Shown: positions 1-7,868 of the stretch, one piece after another | Position numbering within the stretch: position 1 is the first letter of the stretch | Layout of the letters: each line of letters opens with the position of its first letter | Assembly (NCBI GenBank): GCA_937925475.1 | Contig: CALEWH010000002.1 | Location: 1-44,035, forward strand | Reading direction: 5' to 3' | DNA length: 44,035 nt | DNA from: an uncultured Clostridia bacterium | GTDB lineage: Bacteria; Bacillota; Clostridia; Christensenellales; UBA1242 | The notes under the pieces: model-generated | What the model was told of the DNA's origin: nothing | Databases searched by the model: none | What the model saw: the letters and a program-made list of their open reading frames with translations, nothing else | Position numbers and translations under genes: made by a program

Positions 1-1
1 T

Positions 2-1603
2 TATATTCACAAAAAAGGCGGAAACATCGACCTAATTGCAAAAATCGAGAGCAAGATGATGTTGTTGGTGAGTGGTGGAAGCCTGATTGCGACCATCGTT
101 TCAAACAACTTATCGGCGCTCGTATCTGCAAACTACGCTAGAAGACTTAGGTCAAACATCTTTGCAAAAGTAAATAGTTTTTCGCAAGAAGAGATAAACA
201 AGTTTTCGACTGCCAGCCTTATTACTCGTAGCACAAACGATGTAACCCAAGTGCAAAACGCTATGCAAATGGCACTTCGTATGTTGATAATGGCGCCTAC
301 TATGGCGATATTTTCAATCACCCGCATAGTAAATAGCAGTATCCAACTTAGCGGGGCTACTGGAATTGCAGTTGGGCTAATGTTTGCGATGTTTATAGTG
401 TTGTTCTTTATAGTTATGCCATCGTTTAAGCGCGTTCAAAAACAAACTGACCGTCTAAACTTGGTTTCGCGTGAAAACCTTACAGGTATCAGAGTAGTGC
501 GCGCATACAATGCTGAAAATATCCAAGAGAAAAAGTTTGACGAAGTAAACAAAGACATTGCTGATACATACTACTTTATCGGCAAAGTTATGAGTTTTAT
601 GGACCCAGGAATGAACATCATTTCCAATGGTCTTATCCTTACAATATACTGGCTTGGTGCAAGCCTAATCAATGCGGGCTCGCTTCAATATTCCAATCTA
701 GTAGCGTTTACTCAATATGGAATGCATATCCTTATGAGTTTTATGTTTTTGTCATGGATGATAATTATGATGCCACGCGCATTTGTAAGTGCTCGTCGTA
801 TCAAAGAAGTTTTGAAGACAAAGAGCAAAGTTGAGCCAGGCACATTCGACGGCAAAACCGAAATTACTGGCAAGGTCGAGTTCAAAAATGTGTCGTTTAG
901 ATATCCCGATGCCGAACTTAACACACTTGAAAACATCAACTTTACAGTAAACAAAGGTGAAACAATCGCCTTTATCGGAAGCACAGGTAGTGGAAAAAGC
1001 ACACTTGTCAATTTGATCCCAAGGTTTTTCGACACAACATATGGCGAAGTGCTAGTTGACGGAGTAAATGTCAAAGAGTACACACACGACGCACTTAATC
1101 AAAAACTTGGCTTTGTGCCACAAAAAGGAGTTTTGTTTAAGGGCACAGTGCGAGAAAATATCGGCTATGGCGTAGAAAAACTAGACGAAAACAAAATGAA
1201 AGAGTGTCTTGATGTAGCGCAAGCAAACTTTGTATACGACCTTGAAAACGGTCTAGATTACGAGATTTCACAAGGCGGAACAAATGTTTCGGGTGGTCAA
1301 AGACAAAGACTTTGCATAGCAAGAGCCATTGCAAAAGACCCAGAAATATATGTTTTTGACGATAGCTTTTCGGCGCTTGACTACAAGACCGACCGCGTGC
1401 TAAGAACAAGACTAAATGAGTACACAAAGTCTGCTACTAAGATAATAGTAGCCCAACGCGTTGGCACTATTATGGACGCGGACAAAATCGTAGTATTAAA
1501 TGAAGGCAAAATGGTGGGAATGGGCACTCACAAACAACTTTTGAAGAGTTGTCCAGTCTACAAAGAAATTGCCTTGTCCCAACTTTCAAAGGAGGAATTG
1601 TAA
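2..1603 (+). CDS. ABC exporter half-transporter, degenerate-site subunit (5' truncated by window edge)
   Basis: The frame is open from the first bases, so the start and first membrane helices lie outside the window. The protein has a type I exporter membrane domain followed by a nucleotide-binding domain. Walker A (GSTGSGKST) is at about nt 977-1003 and a canonical signature (VSGGQRQR) near nt 1285. The Walker B run reads VFDDS, with Asp where the catalytic Glu normally sits, and the switch-loop His is replaced by Gln (VAQRVGT, near nt 1450). These changes mark the degenerate ATP-site subunit of heterodimeric exporters of the BmrCD/LmrCD/TM287-288 kind. The next gene starts 1 nt after this stop and carries the complementary features, so the two almost certainly form one transporter. 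The substrate cannot be told; multidrug or lipid export is typical of the family. Confidence 0.93.
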   Translation, partial: YIHKKGGNIDLIAKIESKMMLLVSGGSLIATIVSNNLSALVSANYARRLRSNIFAKVNSFSQEEINKFSTASLITRSTNDVTQVQNAMQMALRMLIMAPTMAIFSITRIVNSSIQLSGATGIAVGLMFAMFIVLFFIVMPSFKRVQKQTDRLNLVSRENLTGIRVVRAYNAENIQEKKFDEVNKDIADTYYFIGKVMSFMDPGMNIISNGLILTIYWLGASLINAGSLQYSNLVAFTQYGMHILMSFMFLSWMIIMMPRAFVSARRIKEVLKTKSKVEPGTFDGKTEITGKVEFKNVSFRYPDAELNTLENINFTVNKGETIAFIGSTGSGKSTLVNLIPRFFDTTYGEVLVDGVNVKEYTHDALNQKLGFVPQKGVLFKGTVRENIGYGVEKLDENKMKECLDVAQANFVYDLENGLDYEISQGGTNVSGGQRQRLCIARAIAKDPEIYVFDDSFSALDYKTDRVLRTRLNEYTKSATKIIVAQRVGTIMDADKIVVLNEGKMVGMGTHKQLLKSCPVYKEIALSQLSKEEL

Positions 1604-1604
1604 T

Positions 1605-3425
1605 ATGGCAGTAAAAACTCCTAATGAAAACAAGAAAAAATCAATGAGACCACAAGATAAGCCTAAAAACTTTAAAAAGAGTATGAAGTCGCTTATCACT
1701 TCGCTAAAAGGTCACTATTTTATAATAATCCTAGCGTTGTCGTTTGCGGTTGCTAGCACAACATTTAGCATTGTGTCGCCTACAATCATTAAAAAGATAG
1801 GTGAGGTAATTGTCGTAGGCGGAACTCACATCGATATGGGCAAAGTCGGATACTATGGCATAATCATACTTGTTATGTTTGTGTTGTCGTCAATCCTAAA
1901 CTACTTGCAAGGTCTAATAATGTCACGCATCACATCGCGTGTGACTTACAAATATAGAAAAGACATAAGCGAAAAGATAAATCGCTTGCCACTAAAATAT
2001 TTTGACTCGACAAGTTTTGGTGACACACTAAGCCGTATCACAAACGACATTGATAGACTAGCAGATAGCCTTAGTCAATCTTTGAGCAACATCATCTCGT
2101 CGATTACTATGATAATCGGTGCAGTCATTATGATGCTTGTCAATAGCCCATTGCTTACACTTATTGCACTTGCAGTTATGCCACTATCTATTGGCTTTGT
2201 AATTATAATCGTCAAGATTTCGCAAAAGTACTTCCTTAAAAACCAAGTCGAACTTGGCAATATCAATGGTCAAATCGAAGAGATATACTCGGCACACAAT
2301 GTTGTGACAGTATTTAGCGGTGAGAAAAAAGCCCAACAAAACTTCGATGCCACAAACAAAGAACTTTTCAAATGCGGTTTTAAATCCCAATTTTACTCGT
2401 CACTTATGTATCCTGCCATGAACTTTATCGGAAACCTAGGTTATGTGGCAGTGTGCCTACTTGGCGCATACCTAGCAATCAAAAACAACGACCCAGTTTT
2501 CGCGGTTACTATCGTGACATTTATCACATATATGCGTACTTTCAACAACCAAGTTGCAAATGTCGCAAATATCAGTAGTACAATCCAAGCGACCGCTGCC
2601 GCATCTGAGCGCGTGTTTGAGTTCTTGGATGAGCCTGAGCAAGCACCTGAAAACAAGACAAAACGCCTAAACGGGATTAAAGGTGATGTTGAGTTTAAAA
2701 ATGTTTCATTTGGCTACAACGAAGACAAAACAATAATCCACGATTTCAGTGCAAATGTCAAAGCTGGTCAAAAGGTCGCAATAGTAGGCCCTACTGGCGC
2801 TGGCAAAACCACACTTGTCAATTTGCTTATGAGGTTTTACGAAGTGAATAGTGGCGACATCTTGGTGGACGGCGTGTCAATCAAAGATATGTCGCGTGAA
2901 GAAGTGCGAAGCCTATTTGGAATGGTTTTGCAAGATGCGTGGTTGTTTGAAGGCACAGTGCGCGAAAACATCAGTTATGGCACAAGCGGTCTTACAAGCG
3001 AGCAAATTGAAAATGCCTGCTGTTTTGCACACATCGACCATTTCATAAGGTCGCTATCAAATGGCTATGACACAGTTATTGACGAAAAGGCAAACATAAG
3101 CCAAGGTCAAAAACAACTTTTGACTATCGCGCGTGCAATGATACAAAATCGTCCAATGTTGATACTAGACGAAGCGACAAGTAGTGTCGATACTCGCACC
3201 GAACTTCAAATACAAAAAGCAATGGATAAGTTGACCATAGGCCGAACAAGTTTTATAATCGCGCATAGACTATCGACTATCAAAAACGCCGACTTGATAC
3301 TTGTTATGAAGGACGGAAATATTATTGAAAAGGGCACACACAATACACTTTTGAAAAAAGGTGGCTTCTATGCCCAACTATACAATAGTCAATTTTCTAA
3401 AAACCCAACAATCGAAATGGAATAA
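1605..3425 (+). CDS. ABC exporter half-transporter, catalytic-site subunit
   Basis: This 606-residue ABC exporter half has an N-terminal cytosolic stretch, about six membrane helices, then an ATPase domain. I chose the ATG at 1605 because AGGAGG lies at 1590-1595. An in-frame ATG at 1569 lies inside the upstream gene and lacks a ribosome site. Walker A (GPTGAGKTT) is near nt 2790, Walker B with catalytic Glu (LILDEATSSVD) near nt 3160, and the switch His (IIAHRLST) near nt 3260. The signature motif is degenerate, reading ISQGQ instead of LSGGQ. Paired with the upstream subunit this gives one consensus ATP site and one degenerate site, as in known asymmetric exporters. It is co-transcribed with the upstream gene and ends before a terminator. 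Confidence 0.95.
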   Translation: MAVKTPNENKKKSMRPQDKPKNFKKSMKSLITSLKGHYFIIILALSFAVASTTFSIVSPTIIKKIGEVIVVGGTHIDMGKVGYYGIIILVMFVLSSILNYLQGLIMSRITSRVTYKYRKDISEKINRLPLKYFDSTSFGDTLSRITNDIDRLADSLSQSLSNIISSITMIIGAVIMMLVNSPLLTLIALAVMPLSIGFVIIIVKISQKYFLKNQVELGNINGQIEEIYSAHNVVTVFSGEKKAQQNFDATNKELFKCGFKSQFYSSLMYPAMNFIGNLGYVAVCLLGAYLAIKNNDPVFAVTIVTFITYMRTFNNQVANVANISSTIQATAAASERVFEFLDEPEQAPENKTKRLNGIKGDVEFKNVSFGYNEDKTIIHDFSANVKAGQKVAIVGPTGAGKTTLVNLLMRFYEVNSGDILVDGVSIKDMSREEVRSLFGMVLQDAWLFEGTVRENISYGTSGLTSEQIENACCFAHIDHFIRSLSNGYDTVIDEKANISQGQKQLLTIARAMIQNRPMLILDEATSSVDTRTELQIQKAMDKLTIGRTSFIIAHRLSTIKNADLILVMKDGNIIEKGTHNTLLKKGGFYAQLYNSQFSKNPTIEME

Positions 3426-3437
3426 AAATAAAGTATA

Positions 3438-3472
3438 ATCGGATTAAAACTCTGTTTTAATTCGATTTTTTT
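3438..3472 (+). terminator. Intrinsic terminator of the ABC exporter operon
   Basis: A 13-bp stem (3438-3450 with 3454-3466, one G-T wobble) with a 3-nt loop runs into seven T residues. Confidence 0.85.
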
Positions 3473-3505
3473 ATGTCTTTAATTTTCAAAACTGATATAA
3501 TTTGT

Positions 3506-3517
3506 TATACTTAATAT
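3506..3517 (+). promoter_or_regulatory. Probable leaderless promoter (-10 TATACT) of cca
   Basis: TATACT at 3506-3511 ends exactly 6 nt before the cca ATG at 3518, so transcription would begin at or next to the start codon. There is no Shine-Dalgarno sequence upstream. The -35 region (TTTTCA near 3483) is weak. The same geometry is seen before uvrC. Confidence 0.5.
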
Positions 3518-4777
3518 ATGGAAATGGTGATTAGTGAAAATTTGAAATTGCTCTCTAGTGCTTTTAAGGAGTGTGGAAGCACTTTATATATTGTTGGCGG
3601 AGCAGTGCGAAATAGCATCGCAGGTCTAGATTATTCAGACATTGATATTTGTTCGAATATGCTTGGTGACGGAGTGCAAGGAGTCTGTCAAAAACTAGGT
3701 TTTGATTGTAAAGTTGTCAATCAAAAACTCGGCACAATGCTAATTATGGCGGGCGGGGAACAATATGAATACACGCCTTTCAGAGTGGAAAACTATATTA
3801 GGGGCAATCATTCGCCCGAATATGTCGAGTGGACAGACGATATAAAGACGGATGCGCGTCGTCGTGACTTTACTTGCAATGCGATTTACTATGACATTTT
3901 AAGTGGTCAAATTGTCGACTTTTATGGCGGAGTTAAGGATATAAATAAGAGAGTCATTAAAGCAATCGAAACACCCGAGTTTGTTTTTTCAAGTGATGGG
4001 CTTAGGGTGTTAAGGCTGGTGCGCTTTTCAAGTACTCTTGGCTGGAAGATAGATGCTAATACATTTAGAGTTTGTAAAAAGATGACCTATCAATTAAAAT
4101 ACATCTCGGGTGAACGCAAGACAAGCGAACTCAAAAGCATATTTACAGCGCACCAAAAATATGGCAGTCAAGTCAATCCTATCGCACTACTAAACAAACT
4201 CAAATTGTATCCATTGATTGTTACGCTAGCGGGTGTGCCGGATAAAATCGACGAGAAAAGATATGCAAACATTTGTAAATGCGATGATGTCATAGGCGCT
4301 TTTGTGTGTGCTCTGATTTTGACAAAATATCCACGACCTTGCAGGGACTCCCAACTTGTCTATGATGTGCAAAGTATAATATCAAATTTGCATTGTGGCG
4401 GAGATGTCAAAGACTTGTCTAGACTGGTGTCTGTGATGTTTGATGTTCGAGCGGGCAAAATAGATGTAAGCACAGTTTCAAAGTTTGTGTCATTAAAGGG
4501 TGAGAGTCGTGATATACTCAAAAACCTATTTGGATTAGACACATTAATAGACAAAGAAAGGGAGTATCGCCACAACAATATTCCGCTAAAACTTGACGAA
4601 CTTGATATTGACAATGCGACCCTTATCAAACTTGTTCCGCAAAATCAAGTTTCGCACATGAAAAACTATTTGTTTGGGCTTTGTCAAAATGGGCTAGTCA
4701 AAAACACCTTAAAAGATTTGACAGCATATGTAGAGCAAATGCAAGAAACACTAAAAGCAGAGCATAAGTCCAAATAG
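3518..4777 (+). CDS. cca: CCA tRNA nucleotidyltransferase (class II, poly(A) polymerase family)
   Basis: The enzyme builds or repairs the 3' CCA end of tRNAs. The N-terminal nucleotidyltransferase head shows GGAVRN at residues 27-32, the metal-binding pair DID at 41-43, and the motif RRRDFTCNA at 114-122, followed by VDFYGGVKDI. The flexible region LRVLRLVRFSS follows. The remaining half is the helical neck/body/tail and is poorly conserved, as usual for class II enzymes. Its 419 residues are normal for the family. No ribosome-binding site precedes the ATG; a -10 box 6 nt upstream suggests a leaderless transcript. A second in-frame ATG is at codon 3. It is monocistronic, bounded by terminators on both sides. 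Confidence 0.93.
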   Translation: MEMVISENLKLLSSAFKECGSTLYIVGGAVRNSIAGLDYSDIDICSNMLGDGVQGVCQKLGFDCKVVNQKLGTMLIMAGGEQYEYTPFRVENYIRGNHSPEYVEWTDDIKTDARRRDFTCNAIYYDILSGQIVDFYGGVKDINKRVIKAIETPEFVFSSDGLRVLRLVRFSSTLGWKIDANTFRVCKKMTYQLKYISGERKTSELKSIFTAHQKYGSQVNPIALLNKLKLYPLIVTLAGVPDKIDEKRYANICKCDDVIGAFVCALILTKYPRPCRDSQLVYDVQSIISNLHCGGDVKDLSRLVSVMFDVRAGKIDVSTVSKFVSLKGESRDILKNLFGLDTLIDKEREYRHNNIPLKLDELDIDNATLIKLVPQNQVSHMKNYLFGLCQNGLVKNTLKDLTAYVEQMQETLKAEHKSK

Positions 4778-4817
4778 TCGCATAAAAAGACAATAAAAAT
4801 AAATAAAAAATAAAATA

Positions 4818-4850
4818 AACCTCATACTAAAAGTAGTAATGAGGTTTTTT
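4818..4850 (+). terminator. Terminator hairpin of cca that also contains the vanW-gene ribosome site
   Basis: AACCTCAT (4818-4825) pairs with ATGAGGTT (4839-4846), an inner ACTA/TAGT helix extends the stem, and a T run reaches 4850. The ATG of the next gene is the very next base (4851). The only Shine-Dalgarno-like bases for that gene (TGAGG, 4840-4844) are the 3' arm of this hairpin, so it may also control the downstream gene. Confidence 0.8.
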
Positions 4851-6410
4851 ATGTCTAAGAAAAATGTTGAAAACAAAAAAGCACAAAACAAAACTGTGTC
4901 AAAAACAAAAAACAAACCAAAACGAAAAGACGCAACTACTAGTGTGTTGATAGGATTAAGCGTGGTTAGTCTGGTTATGGTGATGGCGGTTGTGGGGCAG
5001 TTTTATATGGTCGATGAAAAGCAGGCAACAATCGAAAATGGTACATATATCAATGGCTACAACATCTCCGGAATGACCACAGCCGAAGCGCAAGAGTATT
5101 TTAGTTCGGCGGTTTTGAAGTCTAGCCAAAACTTTAACCTGACTTTGAGAAATGGCGACAAGTCGTGGACTTTCACAAACAAGGATTTTGAAGTCAATAG
5201 CGATGTTTTTAGTATAGTCGAAATGAGCAAGTGGCACGACAAGGAAGTGGGGAGTTATCCCGACCAAGTAAAGTATTTGCAAAACATAACAAAAGACGGA
5301 AACAATCTTAGTGTTGCGTTCAATTACATCTTTACAGGCCTTGACGAAAAAATAAACAAGGTCATCGAAGAAGTGGATGTGCCCGCTACTGACAGCACAA
5401 TAACCTTTTCGCCAGACTCGCAAAATATGTGGGTCATTACAGACGAAGTTTCGGGCTGGGAAGTCGACAAAATCAAACTCTACAATATGATAAATGACGC
5501 TTTCAAAACTACAAATCAGATAGATGTCGAAATCCCGCTTGTCGAAGTTGTGCCAACAGTTTCGCGTAAGTACAATGAGGCGCTTACTCATAAGATTAGT
5601 CAGTTTTCCACCAATGTTTCAGATAGCACAGGTGGCAGAAAATCCAATGTGAAGTTGGCACTAAGCAAGTTTAATGGCATGAGAGTGGATAGTGGCGAGA
5701 GTGTTTCGTTTAATAGGGTGACTAGCCCGCATAGCATTGCCAATGGCTATAAAGTTGCGACCATAATACTAAATGGTAGTTTTGTTGATGGAGTGGGCGG
5801 TGGCGTTTGTCAGGCCAGCACAACACTATACAATGCTCTTCTCACAGCGGGTTTGCAAATTGACGAGGTGTCCAAGCACACTTTGCCTGTCAAATATGTT
5901 CCGCTTGCCCTTGATGCAATGGTGAGTGAGATGTCGGATTTAAAATTTACAAACAACACTCCATATCCTATTTTCATCCGCACTCATAGCGATTCGAATA
6001 GTGTGTATGTAGAAATTTATAGCCATCCAAACGATGACGGATATACATTTAAGACTCGCAGTGTCACTCTCCAAAACCTAAAAGCCGATGGCGATATTGT
6101 TCGTCCCGACACAAAGCGTGAGTACAGTGACAAGGTTTTGTTTAAGGGCGAATACTATCGTCTGTCTTATGCTCGCGAAGGTTATGAGGTCGAGTCATAT
6201 CTTGATACATACAAGGATGGTGTGCTAGTAAAAGAGAACAAAATTCGCCACGAAATATACAAGCCTCAAAAGGGCGTTATTATAGAAGGCGTCGAGATTC
6301 CACCTGCCAATATCGTTATTAATGACGAATATTCGCAAGTAAAAAACCAAGAAAATGTATATTTGCAAAGAGAAGCAGAGAGTCTGATTCCTGTCGATCT
6401 TTGCCCATAG
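4851..6410 (+). CDS. VanW family protein with peptidoglycan-binding-like domain, membrane anchored
   Basis: This 519-residue protein has a basic Lys-rich cytosolic head (about residues 1-33) and one membrane helix (about 33-55). An extracellular region follows, resembling the PG_binding_4 module often found with VanW (GTYINGYNISGMT near residue 63). The VanW domain spans roughly residues 260-400 and contains GVGGGVCQASTTLYNALL (near 316). VanW is widespread in clostridia and its activity is not settled; links to the cell wall and vancomycin-resistance clusters are by association only. The start at 4851 has GAGG 6 nt upstream; an in-frame ATG at 4839 lies inside the terminator stem and is less likely. 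Its transcript probably runs to the terminator at 6681. Confidence 0.9.
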   Translation: MSKKNVENKKAQNKTVSKTKNKPKRKDATTSVLIGLSVVSLVMVMAVVGQFYMVDEKQATIENGTYINGYNISGMTTAEAQEYFSSAVLKSSQNFNLTLRNGDKSWTFTNKDFEVNSDVFSIVEMSKWHDKEVGSYPDQVKYLQNITKDGNNLSVAFNYIFTGLDEKINKVIEEVDVPATDSTITFSPDSQNMWVITDEVSGWEVDKIKLYNMINDAFKTTNQIDVEIPLVEVVPTVSRKYNEALTHKISQFSTNVSDSTGGRKSNVKLALSKFNGMRVDSGESVSFNRVTSPHSIANGYKVATIILNGSFVDGVGGGVCQASTTLYNALLTAGLQIDEVSKHTLPVKYVPLALDAMVSEMSDLKFTNNTPYPIFIRTHSDSNSVYVEIYSHPNDDGYTFKTRSVTLQNLKADGDIVRPDTKREYSDKVLFKGEYYRLSYAREGYEVESYLDTYKDGVLVKENKIRHEIYKPQKGVIIEGVEIPPANIVINDEYSQVKNQENVYLQREAESLIPVDLCP

Positions 6411-6680
6411 TCTGTCATATTTTCAAAATATATTGTGCATAACTTTTTGAAGTTTTGGCTTTTTGTCACAAAACCATAGTTCTTGTCAGATACTTTTGAC
6501 ATATTTATGTGGATAAATAGGCGCCCGATTGTGGATAAGTGGATAACTTTCGTGAATAAGTGGTGTAAATATACATTTTTACGCATTTTTAACCACGAAT
6601 TCATAAATATTCATAAAAATTTATAAATAAAACAATGTGCATATGTGGATAACTTTTGTGATTAAGTGTGTGCAAAGTGA
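6411..6680. other. Gene-free region with a DnaA-box cluster and AT-rich core (candidate origin or DnaA-binding site)
   Basis: Perfect matches to the DnaA box (TTATNCACA read on the minus strand) occur at 6434-6442 (TGTGCATAA), 6508-6516, 6530-6538 and 6644-6652 (each TGTGGATAA). One-mismatch versions lie at 6538-6546 (AGTGGATAA) and 6551-6559 (CGTGAATAA). All are in the same orientation. Between 6563 and 6635 lies a strongly AT-rich stretch of the kind used for unwinding. Helicase-loader genes lie 4.5-7 kb away. Against an origin: no dnaA or dnaN is beside it, and genes on both sides read in the same direction, so there is no strand switch. A DnaA-titration or DnaA-regulated site is the alternative. 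Confidence 0.6.
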
Positions 6681-6709
6681 AAAACCCCTACATTTCGTAG
6701 AGGTTTTTT
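6681..6709. terminator. Intrinsic terminator right of the DnaA-box cluster
   Basis: An 11-bp stem (6681-6691 with 6697-6707, one mismatch) with loop ATTTC and a T run. A-rich bases on the left make it plausible in both directions. It would end the VanW transcript 270 nt after its stop codon. From 6710 to 6842 I see only AT-rich sequence with short imperfect inverted repeats and no gene. Confidence 0.7.
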
Positions 6710-6842
6710 AATATATATCGACAGCAAAATATGCTGAGAAAGTGGGGTGATGTATAATAAATCTTTACTATACACTTCATAGTATGTCGACAATATAAAA
6801 TATGTTACTACACATTGAAGGCATTTTATAAGGTCAAATTGT

Positions 6843-6871
6843 TTGTCATAAGTTATCTTTTAATATATAAT
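6843..6871 (+). promoter_or_regulatory. Promoter of the SDR gene
   Basis: TTGTCA (6843-6848), a 17-bp spacer and TATAAT (6866-6871), 24 nt before the start codon. Confidence 0.75.
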
Positions 6872-6894
6872 TGTAATGTTGATTAGGAGATAAT

Positions 6895-7680
6895 ATGGAA
6901 AAGATAATTGTCGTTACTGGCGGAACAAGCGGGATAGGTCTTATGACTGCAAATATGCTAAGAGCGAAAGGTGACAAAGTAATCACACTTGCCAATATGG
7001 GTGGTGAGGACGACAAAGACTTTATGTTTTGTGATGTGTCGGATCAAAACAATGTAAAAGAGTGTTTTGAAAATATCGGCAAAACATATGGTCGCATTGA
7101 TGTGCTTATAAACTGTGCAGGTTATGGACTAAACGGAGCGCTCGAACTTCTTGACAGTGAGAAAATCAAACGACAATTTGATGTCAATGTTTTTGGACTT
7201 ATCGAATGTACTAAATGCGCATTAAAATATATGAGTCGTGGTGCTAGGATTATCAACATTGCTAGTGCGATGGCTCTGTTTCCTGTGCCATATAGAAGTA
7301 TGTATGGCGCATCAAAATCGGCAGTTTTGTCGCTTAGTTATGCTCTTAGAATGGAACTAAAACCATCGGGCATTGATGTTTGTGCTGTGTGCCCAGGTGA
7401 TGTCAACACAAACTTCACCAAAAACAAGGTTATCGAATACGCCACAAACGAGCGTTATGGTGACCGTATACAAAATGCGTTTAAAAAGTTTGATGACCCA
7501 AAGAGAAAAGAAAAACAAATCAAACCCGAAGTTGTGGCAAAGGCTCTTGTCAAACTTTGCTACAAAAAGTCTACTCGTCCTATGATAATTGTGGGAGCAA
7601 AAATGAAACTCTTGTACTTTGCGTGCAGGTTTACGCCAAAGAGTTTGCTTCTAAATTCGACCACAAAAATTTGTGGCTAG
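6895..7680 (+). CDS. Short-chain dehydrogenase/reductase (classical SDR)
   Basis: This 261-residue classical SDR oxidoreductase is NAD(P)-dependent. The cofactor motif TGGTSGIG is at residues 8-15 and the NAG-type motif reads NCAGYG. The catalytic set is Ser124, Tyr137 and Lys141 (YGASK), with the usual 13- and 4-residue spacing. The Pro-Gly hinge after the active site (VCPGDVNT) is present. The C-terminal part is less conserved, so the substrate cannot be predicted. A consensus promoter lies upstream and AGGAGA sits 5 nt before the ATG. It appears to be a single-gene unit, because the following aspS leader has its own promoter starting 12 nt after the stop. Confidence 0.9.
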   Translation: MEKIIVVTGGTSGIGLMTANMLRAKGDKVITLANMGGEDDKDFMFCDVSDQNNVKECFENIGKTYGRIDVLINCAGYGLNGALELLDSEKIKRQFDVNVFGLIECTKCALKYMSRGARIINIASAMALFPVPYRSMYGASKSAVLSLSYALRMELKPSGIDVCAVCPGDVNTNFTKNKVIEYATNERYGDRIQNAFKKFDDPKRKEKQIKPEVVAKALVKLCYKKSTRPMIIVGAKMKLLYFACRFTPKSLLLNSTTKICG

Positions 7681-7692
7681 TATCAATTATTA

Positions 7693-7721
7693 TTGACATA
7701 ATGTCATTATGGGTTTATAAT
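7693..7721 (+). promoter_or_regulatory. Consensus promoter of the aspS-asnS leader
   Basis: TTGACA (7693-7698), exactly 17 bp, TATAAT (7716-7721): a perfect consensus housekeeping promoter. Transcription should start near 7728, giving a leader of about 160 nt before aspS. Confidence 0.88.
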
Positions 7722-7743
7722 ACAAGCAATAACGGAGAAAGTT

Positions 7744-7806
7744 ATGCTAAAAATAATACTAAATGATGATTGCAATAATGATTTTGATACACATTATAAT
7801 GGGTAG
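7744..7806 (+). CDS. Putative Asp/Asn-rich leader peptide of the aspS-asnS operon
   Basis: This 20-codon ORF reads MLKIILNDDCNNDFDTHYNG then TAG. GGAGA at 7734-7738 is a good ribosome site, 5 nt before the ATG. Four codons are Asp (all GAT) and four are Asn (all AAT), concentrated at codons 7-15. The next two genes are aspartyl- and asparaginyl-tRNA synthetase, and a terminator stands between. That arrangement matches amino-acid leader peptides of attenuation systems such as trpL, hisL and pheM: the ribosome stalls when the cognate charged tRNA is short. The ORF is too short for homology to help; the call rests on position, composition and the RNA structures. The peptide itself probably has no other function. 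Confidence 0.72.
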   Translation: MLKIILNDDCNNDFDTHYNG

Positions 7807-7868
7807 TTTTTATTGCAGTCGGTTTTAAGTATACAAATTGCCCTTAATGATATCATTAAGGGTTTTTT
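7768..7868 (+). promoter_or_regulatory. Putative transcription attenuator of aspS-asnS (competing helices plus terminator)
   Basis: Three pairings can be drawn. Helix A: 7768-7778 (codons 9-12) with 7810-7820, 11 bp including one wobble. Terminator: a perfect 22-nt palindrome at 7841-7862 followed by six T (7863-7868). Antiterminator: 7792-7803 (the last leader codons) with 7841-7849 (the terminator's 5' arm), CATTA/TAATG plus GGG/CCC with small bulges. A ribosome held at the Asp/Asn codons would break helix A and leave 7792-7803 free to form the antiterminator. A ribosome reaching the stop codon would cover 7792-7803 and let the terminator form. I find no T-box motif here. The terminator is certain; the switching is inferred. 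Confidence 0.68.

Noticed and set aside
6411..6894. Calling the DnaA-box region oriC outright
   Set aside because: No dnaA, dnaN or gidA-type neighbours and no change of gene strand at the site. Kept only as a candidate.
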